DNA of 64,000 nt, taken from contig RFFC02000005.1 of NCBI GenBank assembly GCA_005518205.2, positions 158,049 through 222,048 of the forward strand, in the 5' to 3' direction. Source of the stretch: Hormoscilla sp. GUM202. GTDB lineage: Bacteria; Cyanobacteriota; Cyanobacteriia; Cyanobacteriales; Desertifilaceae. The notes beneath the pieces were generated by a model, which was not told the DNA's origin, searched no databases, and was given only the letters and a program-made list of their open reading frames with translations. Below are positions 28,690 through 37,433 of this stretch, one piece after another. A program made the position numbers and the translations under genes. The stretch's first letter is position 1; the number at the start of each line of letters is the position of its first letter.

Positions 28690-29781
28690 ATGGCATACAT
28701 ATTGGCTTTGGCTATTGGTATGGGAAGTTTAGCCCTTTATACGGCAGCCTTCTTTTTTCCCGAAGTATATCGCAAAGGCGATTTCTTTTGGAGCGGCGTC
28801 GGAATGTTTTATGCCTTGATTTTATGGTTCTGTGCAGGGCGCATTACAGGAGCTGTATTGCTGGGTCAATTGGCGGTGGTGGCGATCGTCCTTTGGTTTG
28901 GCTGGCAAATTCTGATGTTACGACGCTCTTTGACACCGGTGGCAGAACAGACTCAGATTAAAGGGGATCTCAAAGAGCAGCTTAAAGGGGGTCTGTCTGG
29001 ACTGCCACAGCTTGTGAAAACTGGATTTAAGAAGGGCGAGCAGTCTTCAGTTGCGCCACCGACGACGCCTGATGCTACAGGAGAGCAAGAGATCGAAACT
29101 GATGAGGCGATCGCACCGCCCCAGACAGATGACGCCGAGCAGTCCGAGGTCACTGAGGCGATCGCACCGCCCCAGACAGATGACGCCGAGCAGTCCGGGG
29201 TCACTGAGGCGATCGCACCGCCCCAGACAGATGACGCCGAGCAGTCCGGGGTCACTGAGGCGATCGCACCGCCCCAGACAGATGACGCCGAGGCGATCGC
29301 ACCGCCCCAGACAGATGGATCGAGGGACGCTGATGCCTCGGCAGAAGCAGTTAGGGAGAAAGAAGAGGAACCGGTTAAACCAGGAAAGCAGAAGCCGAGG
29401 GGATTTCTTGGCCTTGGTAAGATATTAGGCTCGGTCACAAGCAGATCTAAAAAGCCAGACCAGAAAATAACTTCCAGTGACAGTCCCGATGATGAGTCGG
29501 AATGGGACAGTCCAGCAGAGACGAGCGCTCCAACTGCTGGAGTCCCTGATGCGACCGCCTCGGAAACGATCGCTCCGTCAGACGTTGAGACTCGGGAAGC
29601 GGCGACGGAACTAGAGCAGGCAACAGTACCGGAGCCAGAAGAACCGGTGACGGAACCAGAGCAGGCAACTTCGCCGGAGCCAGAAGAAACGCAGGCAGAA
29701 GAAACTGCATCCCAGGAAACCACCAGTGAATCAGGTTCTCAATCAGCAGAAATTAAAGCAAAAACTGACGATGTTCCGTAG
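28690..29781 (+). CDS. ycf66: Ycf66 family protein with expanded acidic repeat tail
   Basis: The N-terminal 85 residues carry three hydrophobic spans (MAYILALAIGMGSLALYTAA, GVGMFYALILWFCAG, LGQLAVVAIVLWFGW) and match Ycf66, a conserved cyanobacterial/plastid membrane protein of unknown function. The rest is low-complexity and acidic. It includes tandem 17-residue units (EAIAPPQTDDAEQSGVT) whose DNA carries one HIP1 octamer per unit, then a basic patch (KPRGFLGLGKILGSVTSRSK) and a Glu/Pro/Thr-rich end. A GGAGG ribosome site precedes the start. The tail length is probably variable between strains. Confidence 0.85.
   Translation: MAYILALAIGMGSLALYTAAFFFPEVYRKGDFFWSGVGMFYALILWFCAGRITGAVLLGQLAVVAIVLWFGWQILMLRRSLTPVAEQTQIKGDLKEQLKGGLSGLPQLVKTGFKKGEQSSVAPPTTPDATGEQEIETDEAIAPPQTDDAEQSEVTEAIAPPQTDDAEQSGVTEAIAPPQTDDAEQSGVTEAIAPPQTDDAEAIAPPQTDGSRDADASAEAVREKEEEPVKPGKQKPRGFLGLGKILGSVTSRSKKPDQKITSSDSPDDESEWDSPAETSAPTAGVPDATASETIAPSDVETREAATELEQATVPEPEEPVTEPEQATSPEPEETQAEETASQETTSESGSQSAEIKAKTDDVP
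29103..29312 (+). repeat. 51-bp tandem repeats with embedded HIP1 sites inside ycf66
   Basis: Three full units and two partial units of 51 bp are present, each starting GAGGCGATCGCACCGCCCCA. Units two and three are nearly identical, indicating recent slippage or recombination. The frame is kept. Confidence 0.85.
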
Positions 29782-29784
29782 GAC

Positions 29785-29862
29785 AGGCGTCTCGCCTGTC
29801 CGTCAGTTTCCTCGTTCCGTGGCAGAGCCACGGAATGCAGATCGGAGGCAGAGCCTCAAGGC
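29785..29862. repeat. Interspersed repeat family A, copy after ycf66
   Basis: AGGCGTCTCGCCTGTCC is followed by CTCGTTCCGTGGCAGAGCCA and CGGAGGCAGAGCCTCAAG. The first part relates to the 26-bp repeat at 19375 and the second to family A. Here it lies harmlessly between the ycf66 stop and ileS. Confidence 0.6.
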
Positions 29863-29974
29863 TGTGGACTGGGGATTGGATAGGAAATGTCAAAAGATTT
29901 GTCGTAGATTAAAGGAGGCTTCTGCCTCTGCTTCCCTAGGGAAGGAGATAAAGTATAAGAAATAGGGGGTATAA

Positions 29975-32848
29975 GTGAGCGAAACTAAAAGTTACAAGGA
30001 TACTGTTAACCTGCCCAAGACTAAATTTGACATGCGGGCAAATGCAACGAAAAGAGAGCCGGAGTTGCAAAAGTTTTGGGCGGAAAACCAGATTTACGAA
30101 CAACAGGCCCGGCGATCGCCTGCTGGGGACAGGTTCGTGTTACACGATGGACCGCCCTATGCTAATGGTTCCCTGCATATGGGTCACGCTCTGAATAAAA
30201 TTCTCAAGGATATTATTAATAAATACCAATTGCTGCAAGGGCGATCGGTGCGATATGTTCCAGGTTGGGATTGCCACGGGTTGCCGATCGAGCTGAAGGT
30301 TCTACAGAAAATGTCTTCTTCAGAGCGACAGTCTTTGACGCCGTTAAAACTGCGGCAAAAGGCCCGGGAGTTTGCTCTCAAAGCAGTAGAGGAACAGCGA
30401 GAAGGTTTCCAGCGCTATGGGGTTTGGGGTGACTGGACAGATCCTTATTTAACCCTGAAACCGGAATATGAAGCGGCTCAGATTGCTGTATTTGGGAAAA
30501 TGGCGCTGAAGGGCTATATCTATCGCGGTCTGAAGTCGGTTCACTGGAGTCCCAGTTCGCGAACGGCTCTGGCGGAGGCGGAATTAGAGTATCCTGAAGG
30601 TCATACTTCTGATAGCATTTATGCGGCTTTCAAACTGACTGCGCTCAACTCAAAGGCAGAATTAGAACCTTATTTGTCCGAACTCTGGGTGGCAATTTGG
30701 ACGACGACTCCTTGGACAATTCCGGCGAATTTGGCGGTGGCTGTGAATCCCGAGTTGACTTATGCTGTGGTCCAGTATAAACTAGAATCCACAGCACGGA
30801 AATATCTGTTGGTAGCAGCAGAGGCGATCGGGCGATTGTCTGCAACCCTGGGGACGGAGTTGCAGATTGTAGCAAAGGTAACGGCTCGTGATTTGGAGTA
30901 TTGTAAGTACCAGCATCCTTTATTCGATCGGGAAAGTCCCATAGTGCTGGGAGGAGATTACATTACCACAGAATCGGGGACGGGTTTGGTACATACGGCT
31001 CCGGGTCACGGTCAAGAAGATTTTATCGTGGGTCAGCGCTATGGTCTAGCGGTGCTTTCCCCCGTGGATGAGAAGGGCAATTTTACTGATGAGGCGGGTC
31101 GGTTTGCTGGTTTGAATGTTTTGGGTGATGCTAACAAAATAATTATTGAGGCCCTTCAACAGGGGAATGCTTTGCTGAAGGAAGAACCTTACGTTCACAA
31201 GTATCCCTACGATTGGCGGACGAAAAAGCCGACGATTTTTAGAGCGACGGAACAGTGGTTCGCTTCTGTCGATAAGTTCCGGGATGAGGCGATGCAGGCG
31301 ATCGCGGATGTAAAATGGATTCCCGCTCAGGGGGAAAACCGGATTAATGCTATGGTGAAGGGGCGATCGGATTGGTGTATTTCTCGCCAACGTAGCTGGG
31401 GGGTTCCCATCCCGGTGTTTTACGATGAGGAAACGGGTGAACCCCTGCTGACGGCAGAGTCGATCGCCCACGTCCAGGGAATTATTGCGGAAAAGGGTTC
31501 GGATGCTTGGTGGGAGTTGTCTGTTGAAGAATTGTTACCGGAGTCCTATCGGAACAATGGCAAAACCTACCGCAAGGGAACGGATACGATGGATGTCTGG
31601 TTTGACTCGGGTTCCTCTTGGGCGGGGGTGGCGGAAACTCGCCCAGAATTGTCCTATCCTGTGGATATGTATCTGGAAGGGTCGGACCAACATCGGGGTT
31701 GGTTTCAGTCCAGTTTGCTCACCAGTGTAGCTAATAATGGCATTGCTCCTTACAAAAAGGTCTTGACTCACGGTTTTGTCCTGGATGAAAACGGACGCAA
31801 GATGAGCAAGTCCCTGGGCAATGTGGTGGATCCTGCGATCGTTATTGACGGGGGTAAGAATAAAAAAACCGAACCTGCTTATGGGGCGGATGTGCTGCGC
31901 CTGTGGGTGTCTTCAGTGGATTATTCTTCCGATGTGTCGATCGGGAAGAATATGCTCAAGCAGTTGGGGGATGTCTATCGTAAGATTAGAAATACCGCCC
32001 GGTTTTTGCTGGGGAATTTGCACGATTTTGACCCCGACAAAGATGCGATCGCCTACTCCGACCTGCCAGAATTAGACAAGTATATGCTGCATCGGATCTG
32101 TGAGGTGTTTTCCGATGTCACGGACGCTTTTACTCATTATCAGTTCTTCCGATTTTTCCAAACGGTGCAGAATTTCTGCGTGGTAGACTTGTCGAACTTC
32201 TATCTAGATATTGCCAAGGACAGACTTTACATTAGTGCCCCTGGGGCTTTCCGCCGTCGCAGTTGTCAGACGGTGCTGGCAGTGGCCCTGGAAAATCTCG
32301 CCCGGGCGATCGCGCCAGTGTTGAGCCACATGGCGGAGGATATCTGGCAAAATCTCCCCTATGCTACAGCCCACAATTCTGTATTTGCATCGGGTTGGAT
32401 AAAGCTAGACCCCCAATGGCAAAACCCCGAACTGACCCCATGGTGGCAGCAGTTGCGAGATCTGCGCGCTGAAGTCAATAAGGTGCTAGAACAGGCCAGA
32501 ACTGATAAGGCAATTGGTTCTTCTCTGGAAGCGAAGGTGTTACTCTACGTTCGGGATGTCAACTTGCGGCAAAAACTAGAATCTATGCTTCCCTCTCAGG
32601 GGATGTTGAATGGAGTGGATGAGTTGCGCTACTTGTTTATTACTTCCGGCGTGGAACTGCTAGAGGATCCAGCAGCTTTGACGGGGTTGCAGCATAGTTT
32701 GCAGTCGGAAACTTTGGGCGTGGGCGTGGTCAAGGCCGATGGCGAAAAGTGCGATCGCTGCTGGAACTACTCGACTCATGTTGGTGAAGATCCCGAACAT
32801 CCGATTATATGCGATCGTTGTGTTGCGGCCCTGGCAGGGAAGTTCTAA
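29975..32848 (+). CDS. ileS: Isoleucine-tRNA ligase
   Basis: Charges tRNA-Ile. The 957-residue class I synthetase shows the HIGH motif as HMGH in DGPPYANGSLHMGHALNK, the editing-domain segment WTTTPWTIPANLAV, and the KMSKS loop in ENGRKMSKSLGNVVDP. A C-terminal zinc finger has CDRCWNYSTHVG and CDRCVAAL. Translation starts at a GTG with a TAGGGGG ribosome site; the encoded SETKSYKDTVNLPKT is the normal N-terminus. It is intact and full length. Confidence 0.97.
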   Translation: MSETKSYKDTVNLPKTKFDMRANATKREPELQKFWAENQIYEQQARRSPAGDRFVLHDGPPYANGSLHMGHALNKILKDIINKYQLLQGRSVRYVPGWDCHGLPIELKVLQKMSSSERQSLTPLKLRQKAREFALKAVEEQREGFQRYGVWGDWTDPYLTLKPEYEAAQIAVFGKMALKGYIYRGLKSVHWSPSSRTALAEAELEYPEGHTSDSIYAAFKLTALNSKAELEPYLSELWVAIWTTTPWTIPANLAVAVNPELTYAVVQYKLESTARKYLLVAAEAIGRLSATLGTELQIVAKVTARDLEYCKYQHPLFDRESPIVLGGDYITTESGTGLVHTAPGHGQEDFIVGQRYGLAVLSPVDEKGNFTDEAGRFAGLNVLGDANKIIIEALQQGNALLKEEPYVHKYPYDWRTKKPTIFRATEQWFASVDKFRDEAMQAIADVKWIPAQGENRINAMVKGRSDWCISRQRSWGVPIPVFYDEETGEPLLTAESIAHVQGIIAEKGSDAWWELSVEELLPESYRNNGKTYRKGTDTMDVWFDSGSSWAGVAETRPELSYPVDMYLEGSDQHRGWFQSSLLTSVANNGIAPYKKVLTHGFVLDENGRKMSKSLGNVVDPAIVIDGGKNKKTEPAYGADVLRLWVSSVDYSSDVSIGKNMLKQLGDVYRKIRNTARFLLGNLHDFDPDKDAIAYSDLPELDKYMLHRICEVFSDVTDAFTHYQFFRFFQTVQNFCVVDLSNFYLDIAKDRLYISAPGAFRRRSCQTVLAVALENLARAIAPVLSHMAEDIWQNLPYATAHNSVFASGWIKLDPQWQNPELTPWWQQLRDLRAEVNKVLEQARTDKAIGSSLEAKVLLYVRDVNLRQKLESMLPSQGMLNGVDELRYLFITSGVELLEDPAALTGLQHSLQSETLGVGVVKADGEKCDRCWNYSTHVGEDPEHPIICDRCVAALAGKF

Positions 32849-32867
32849 AACTGTCGCTTCGTTGTTA

Positions 32868-32945
32868 GACCGCCGGGGGTTAAAACCCCCGCGTTACCAG
32901 GCGGGAGCCAGGTAACGAGGCTAAAGTCGGTTGAAAACCCACTGA
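32868..32945. repeat. Interspersed repeat family A and palindrome after ileS
   Basis: GGGGGTTAAAACCCCC palindrome, then GGCGGGAGCCAGGTAACGAG and GTTGAAAACCCACTGA. It matches elements of the 13770-13902 region and may serve as the ileS terminator. Confidence 0.55.
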
Positions 32946-32975
32946 TATCATGAAACCATAAAAATTGGATTATCT

Positions 32976-33012
32976 GTAGGTTGGGTTGAGGCACGAAACC
33001 CAACGCCCACGC
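32976..33012. repeat. GTTGGGTT / AACCCAAC stem-loop repeat
   Basis: GTAGGTTGGGTTGAGGCACG followed by AAACCCAAC forms a hairpin. Similar copies occur twice at 59201-59273. This is a widespread intergenic repeat type in cyanobacteria. Confidence 0.6.
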
Positions 33013-33221
33013 TTTGTTTCGCGTTCTCTCTAAAGTCGGTTAAAATTAAAACAGAGATATTGCACCATTCGGGAATTCCGAGGAGCGATCGCCCTACAAA
33101 TGCCGTTACCGGTAGAGCGATCGCCCCCCAATGCCCGATCGCCAATTTTATGTCACCCAACAGATCGCGACCGTCGCACCGGTGTACGGCAATAGATATA
33201 TTTCAGTTTATATCCTGATTT

Positions 33222-33335
33222 ATGGATACGCTGGCGCTGTGCCCCTACCAGTTATGTCAAAAAATTAATCCGATCGCAAATATTGCTGGATGCATCCGAT
33301 CGCCACCTGTAGGGGCACAGCGGCAGCGTATCCAC
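33222..33335. repeat. Element bounded by 25-bp inverted repeats
   Basis: GGATACGCTGGCGCTGTGCC (left, near 33222) matches the reverse complement of GTAGGGGCACAGCGGCAGCG (right, near 33310) with a single mismatch over 25 bp. The GGGGCACAG motif recurs near 33375-33400 and 37910-37990. No coding content; it resembles a small MITE-like or palindromic repeat. Confidence 0.55.
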
Positions 33336-33589
33336 CAATTATCGGAGAAGATGAAAATGTAACTGCCGCCGTGCCCCGGCCACATGCGATCGCCAATAAA
33401 TCTGTGCCCCGAAAAACTGCGATCGTAAAGGAAACCGTCTATGCCAATAATCGCCAGGTTGTTTAACTGACAGTCAGGGACAAAGTTAAGAGCTTGGGGG
33501 AGAGACCGGTAAAGTTCTCCTCCCCGTACTATTCCCTGCTGCCAATATTTTTCCCAAATGTCTGCTCCCGATCGCATCGATATCCTCAC
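33257..33589 (-). pseudogene. Possible gene remnant running into repeats
   Basis: A 110-residue frame. The first 55 residues (SGADIWEKYWQQGIVRGGEL, LYRSLPQALNF, LNNLAIIGIDGFLYD) look like a real protein, perhaps a small immunity-type protein. The remaining half is translated from the GGGGCACAG repeat region and has no protein character. I therefore read it as the front of a gene truncated by repeat sequence. The family is not recognised. Confidence 0.3.
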
Positions 33590-33640
33590 CTAAAAAGAAG
33601 ACTCCCAGTTGGGGTCGTTGCGATGAAAATTTCACCAAAT

Positions 33641-34102
33641 CTAATTTTCTGCTATTATTGCGTTTAGCTCATTAATCATTTTTTCGGCATTTTTGACTTC
33701 CCATGGGACATGTTTATATCTGATTAAAGAACCGGGAGACCTAATCGTAATATATGTTTTAACTATCTTAGTCAAGTTAAAAATTCCCAAAATAATGAAT
33801 AGGACTCCTACCCAATTATTGATTGTCGAAATCCCAATCAGCATAAACAATATTACCCAAAACATCGGGGCAAAAACTTGTATTTTTTTCACATTTTTAA
33901 CAGAGCCAATCTTATTTAACGGATAAGTGATTGTGTTACTGCTTACAGGTATAATCCAGGCAACAAAATTAGGGAAATTAGCAATCAATCTTTTGTTTGT
34001 GATCCAGAAATGTGATTTCACAAAAAACCTTAATATATCGTAAGAAAACTTATATTGACTTACGACCATCTCATCTTTCGCTAGCTCTACATTGAGTTCC
34101 AT
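33641..34102 (-). CDS. Small membrane protein with PH/GRAM-like N-terminus
   Basis: 153 residues from an ATG with an excellent GAGGAGGATG ribosome site; a longer in-frame start upstream lacks one. The N-terminal 70 residues (AKDEMVVSQYKFSYDILRFF, FWITNKRLIANFPN) resemble the bacterial PH-like fold, in which an I-T-N-x-R-L motif is typical. Two membrane helices follow (VFAPMFWVILFMLIGIS, WVGVLFIILGIFNL) and then a short basic C-terminal region. Function is unknown. The next gene upstream also encodes a small membrane protein with a TNKR segment and is interrupted by an IS. Confidence 0.6.
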   Translation of the reverse strand: MELNVELAKDEMVVSQYKFSYDILRFFVKSHFWITNKRLIANFPNFVAWIIPVSSNTITYPLNKIGSVKNVKKIQVFAPMFWVILFMLIGISTINNWVGVLFIILGIFNLTKIVKTYITIRSPGSLIRYKHVPWEVKNAEKMINELNAIIAEN

Positions 34103-34832
34103 GTTTTCATCCTCCTCTGAACCATAAATGTTAAATTCTGTAACCAAACTGAACATCATATAGCACTTCTCAAATTCGCGTGATATATGAAAATCGCGCT
34201 CAACCCTTATGCAGTTTGCTATTTTCCGTACCTCATCGATCTGAAATCGGGGCTCATCTGAAGCTATATAGCCAGCCTAAATCTTGTGAACATTCTGTCG
34301 CCGCTGAAAACCTTGCATGGATTTCAGCAAAAGCCAGTTGCACAACTCATAAGGACTAGCTATATCGCCAACTAATCTTGAGAATCGAGATCGAGTTCTT
34401 CCCGTATTGCCTTTTTAGCTGACTGTTCGCTCATGAAACTAATCGTAGCTGCCAATGCCCATACAAACAGAATCAAGTGTACAAAAACACCAATAATAAT
34501 ACCAATAATACCCATTAGGATATAGTTAATTATCGTTAGAACGACTTGAATAAATCCTTGAATTCTCTTATTCGTAAAGAGAAGAGTTCCCAGTCCTGGC
34601 AAGAGGGGTGCATCCCAATTTGGCAATGAGCAAAAATACTTCATTGTTAAACTGTCACTAATAGACCCTTGGTCTGTCAAGGAAATGATGACGGATAAGA
34701 GAAGGGAAGGCTCGGAAGCGGTTATCTCCGTAAAATTCGTCAATTTTATCTTGACAGACCACGAGATGATGAGAATGTCAAGATTGACTCACCTTGAGAA
34801 TACTCCATTGAGATAAGCACGCTCCGGGCCCC

Positions 34833-35867
34833 CTACGCTGCGAGATGCCGCAGAACTTGGGGAACATTGGCAGCTTTCCACTGCGCTCCTGAGAGCTTCA
34901 CCCGTGCCGCAACCTGCTTAATCGTTGATTCCACCTCTCCCGAACCGATTGAAATTCCCTCGGCTTGGTAATAGCCATAGTTCACAATGCGGTGACGATG
35001 CTTAGTAACATAGGCCCTGAAGTTATCAACCCGTGGATGCTCCCAGTCGTCAAATTCTTTGAGGGCTGCATCTACCTTGCCTGACCATAGGAGAGCTTTC
35101 ACTCGTGCCAGTCTAGAGCTGGACCCACCGACTTTCTCGAGGTTTTCCATCAAGTGATACCAATCGAGGATTTCCAGACGGAAGATGGTTGGGCCAATCT
35201 CGGCAAACAAATTCCAAACGCCATCATGACCGTCTCCGATACTCACAAGTGGATTCGCCAAGGGCTGCTGGTTGACCCATTTGACCAGTCCTGCATTGTC
35301 CCGAAAGAAGGCCGCTACCCCGAGGTCATGTAGATTAACGCCCTTGTAATCGCGCCACTCACAGGGTCTCCCTTGCGGGGTCCGTAAGCGTACTTTCCCC
35401 CCATCAATGCTCATTTCCTCAACAACTTCCTTGACAGTCGGCAACTTCAACTCATGGGCGAGCACTTTCGGTTCTTGAGGGCTGATTTCGGAAACAGCTT
35501 TTTTAGCCGTCGGCAACTCAAACTCCTGAGGGGGCAGTTTCGGTCCTTGAGGGCCCGTTGAGGAAACGGCTTCTTTAGCTGTGGGCAACTCAAACTCCTG
35601 AAGGGGCAGTTTCGGTTCTTGAGCGCTCGTTGAGGAAACGGCTTCTTTAACTGTCAGTAATTCAAACTCATAACGTTGCACCAGTCGTTGCTGAGTTCCC
35701 CGGGAAACGCTCATCCCCGTGAGCTGCTTAAGATCTTCCGAGGCGTGCTCATAAGAAGAGTTCGCACTCAGTAACAAGCAACATTTTTCCAGATAGGGAC
35801 TCCACTGGCTATAGGCTCTCACATCAAAATAAGTCGCTTGCTTCTCCGTGATGAGGAGCTCGCCCAA
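34833..35867 (-). CDS. ISKra4-family transposase, main frame
   Basis: 344 residues. The catalytic region includes EEMSIDGGKVRLRTPQGRPC, GVAAFFRDNAGLVKWVNQQP, SIGDGHDGVWNLFAEI (acidic site), EILDWYHLMENLEKVGG and the C-terminal SIGSGEVESTIKQVAARVKL with the conserved Glu. The frame begins at a TTG (35867) just after the stop of a short upstream frame in the -1 register, so a fused product by frameshifting is possible. Before the catalytic part there is an unusual array of 24-residue repeats (FELPTAKEAVSSTGPQGPKL). Confidence 0.85.
   Translation of the reverse strand: MGELLITEKQATYFDVRAYSQWSPYLEKCCLLLSANSSYEHASEDLKQLTGMSVSRGTQQRLVQRYEFELLTVKEAVSSTSAQEPKLPLQEFELPTAKEAVSSTGPQGPKLPPQEFELPTAKKAVSEISPQEPKVLAHELKLPTVKEVVEEMSIDGGKVRLRTPQGRPCEWRDYKGVNLHDLGVAAFFRDNAGLVKWVNQQPLANPLVSIGDGHDGVWNLFAEIGPTIFRLEILDWYHLMENLEKVGGSSSRLARVKALLWSGKVDAALKEFDDWEHPRVDNFRAYVTKHRHRIVNYGYYQAEGISIGSGEVESTIKQVAARVKLSGAQWKAANVPQVLRHLAA
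35418..35666 (-). repeat. 72-bp tandem repeats inside the ISKra4 transposase
   Basis: Three diverged 24-residue units (FELLTVKEAV..., FELPTAKEAV..., FELPTAKKAV...) and a partial fourth (LKLPTVKEVV) precede the catalytic domain. Relatives that I remember have a single ELPTV-x-E-x-VEEMS segment here, so this looks like an in-frame expansion. Confidence 0.65.
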
Positions 35868-35875
35868 AATGCTGT

Positions 35876-36094
35876 TTAAAATTCGGGTTCGCCCTGCGGT
35901 GGTGCCACTGGTGCTTTCGATAAAAAAAGGGCAATCTCTGGACTGACGTATTGAAGCAACTGCCCACGGACTGTAGCTTCGAGTCCTGAGAGTGTTTTCA
36001 ATTGCTCTGGAACAGTCCCTTGGGCCTCCTCATACAACAAGGCGGCTATTCCCAAAGCATAGGTTTTAATTTGAGCTAAATTTTCAGGATTCAT
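35876..36094 (-). CDS. ISKra4 accessory frame (N-terminal part of transposase)
   Basis: 72 residues (MNPENLAQIKTYALGIAALL, YVSPEIALFLSKAPVAPP) located just upstream of the main transposase frame, as in ISKra4 elements where a short N-terminal frame is joined to the main frame by frameshifting. Its TAA stop lies 9 bp before the TTG that opens the main frame. No independent function is known. Confidence 0.65.
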   Translation of the reverse strand: MNPENLAQIKTYALGIAALLYEEAQGTVPEQLKTLSGLEATVRGQLLQYVSPEIALFLSKAPVAPPQGEPEF

Positions 36095-36299
36095 AGTTTT
36101 AGAGGGAGCGTTTACCGACTGTCTCAGCTTAACACCATCTCGGAACCCGTTCGACTAAGCATTTCTACTCATTGCGAAACTGGGATGCACCCGGCAAGAG
36201 AAAGTTGACAAATAAAGCAAGACAACCCATTTTTTGTTCCTCCAATTTGTTTGTTGTTTCCGAGGTTGTAATACAATACAAGCAATGATTTTAGAGACT

Positions 36300-36360
36300 A
36301 TACGGGTGCATCTCAGATTTGCATCGCCGTCCGAACCCTAAAGGGCCCGGCTACCGGCAG
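36300..36360. repeat. Interspersed repeat family B (GGGTGCATCTCA / GTAGCCGGGCCC)
   Basis: CGGGTGCATCTCAGATTTGC, CCCTAAAGGGCCCGGCTACC. A related copy lies at 46092-46166, with GGGTGCATCTCACTTTTG and GTAGCCGGGCCCTAAAGGGT. This copy supplies the stop codon that truncates the adjacent peptidase gene. Confidence 0.6.
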
Positions 36361-36802
36361 CGGCAATTATACCTGCTACAGCGGTGGCATGATCGCTAGG
36401 TTGACCAGTTTGGGACTGTGTAACTCGACCCTTTAACCTATCATGTTCTAGCACCGCCCATTTATCATCACCTTCTCCTGATGCCTCCCAAACTCCAACT
36501 ACGAAACCTTCACCGTTCAGGTTTAATTGAGACCCGGACCTAATTTTGTCGGTTTTAATCGTCTTTGCTGCAACAAAACTGGTGGGCTTAACTATATCCA
36601 AATCTTCAGGAGGGATGCCGGCCCCAAGATAATAAACATTGTCAGAAAGTTTAATAGGTTCTTCATTTAAGCCTAAGTCTTCGGCTAAATCGATCGTAGC
36701 CGTTATTTCTATTGAAGTTTCCGGCTTCATGTTACAGCCAGTTGATAAAGACACAAGTAGTAGTAAAGCCAACAATTTTTTAATTTTCATTTTGGTAGTC
36801 AT
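36338..36802 (-). pseudogene. Truncated S8-peptidase-like lipoprotein
   Basis: Begins with a lipoprotein signal peptide (KIKKLLALLLLVSLSTGC, lipobox LSTG-C), then a spacer. A subtilase-like segment follows (GFVVGVWEASGEGDDKWAVL ... SDHATAVAGIIAA), in which the His motif SDHATxVAG is clear. The expected catalytic Asp of the VGVWD motif is Glu here. The frame ends after 154 residues within repeat family B, before the substrate-binding and Ser regions. The exported peptidase is therefore dead. Confidence 0.7.
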
Positions 36803-37149
36803 GAATTGTACTGGTGGATAAAATCAAATCACTCCAATCTGTTTAGACATCTTTTCCAGAATAACAGGTCGCACTAACGTCGATATCGCTGTTGTCACCT
36901 GTCCTGGCCCTCAAACCTTACCCCATAACCACATTCTAACATGCCAACTTATCATGGATCTAGTTTCCCTGAAGCACCTCCGAACGCCGGTTGTTACCTG
37001 TAGCTTACTCCTAAGGCGCACTCATCAGACCCCGTGCATACCTGTCACTCTTCAGAAATCCGAAGGCTGACATCAAAACCGGGCTCTCAGTCACTCCGAT
37101 CTAATTTGCATTTCACCAACTTGGCCATTATCATTCTTCTACACCGATG

Positions 37150-37258
37150 ATATCTTATTTTTCCACTACTTGACAAGGGGGCTGCCAGAATTTTTAACAT
37201 TTCTTAATAACTCCTTTAGTCGTTCTAGGAACACCGGCGACATGAGGGTCGTTAAGTA
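37150..37258. repeat. Direct duplication, copy 1
   Basis: Shares ACAAGGGGGCTG, AACATTTCTTAA, ACTCC and ACACCGGCGACATGAGGGTC with 37322-37433. Confidence 0.6.
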
Positions 37259-37321
37259 ATGCTTCAGAAAATTTTGTGCCACCCTCGGTCACGATCATTC
37301 TCGCCAAATCTCATATCCGAT

Positions 37322-37433
37322 GATAGCTTGATTTTCTGTAACTCAACAAGGGGGCTGTCTGGATTTTCAACATTTCTTAACAACTCCCTCAGTAGCTCAA
37401 AGATCACCGGCGACATGAGGGTCGTTAAGTAGG
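37322..37433. repeat. Direct duplication, copy 2
   Basis: Diverged copy of 37150-37258, with the identical tail ACCGGCGACATGAGGGTCGT. Confidence 0.6.

Larger units (their letters stand above)
34606..36192 (-). mobile_element. ISKra4-family insertion sequence (1587 bp) with 8-bp target duplication
   Basis: The ends are imperfect inverted repeats of about 36 bp beginning GGGTGCATCCCAATTTGGCA on the left and GGGTGCATCCCAGTTTCGCA on the right (reverse complement). The 8-bp target GGCAAGAG is present at 34598-34605 and 36193-36200. It carries two reading frames on the minus strand. The good match of the duplications shows a recent insertion. Confidence 0.92.
34372..36230 (-). pseudogene. Small two-span membrane protein gene split by an ISKra4 element
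   Basis: Deleting the 1587-bp element plus one 8-bp target copy joins 36230-36193 to 34597-34372 in frame and gives an 87-residue protein. It starts MGCLALFVNFLLPGLGTLL, continues FTNKRIQGFIQVVLTIINYI and a second span GIIIGVFVHLILFVWALA, and ends in a charged tail. A GGAGGAAC ribosome site precedes the restored ATG at 36230. The L-P-G-L-G-T motif followed by a lysine/arginine turn resembles TM2-type membrane proteins. As it stands, the 34372 side retains only a frame entered from inside the IS. Confidence 0.75.

Noticed and set aside
28953..29723. A 256-codon minus-strand frame inside ycf66
   Set aside because: Ser/Val/Ala-rich shadow of the repetitive acidic tail; the plus strand has the Ycf66 membrane domain and a ribosome site.
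35855..35885. Classical T-TTA-AAC programmed frameshift between the two ISKra4 frames
   Set aside because: The TTTTAAAC string is present but in the wrong register for simultaneous slippage; tRNA re-pairing would be poor. Frameshifting by another route remains possible.
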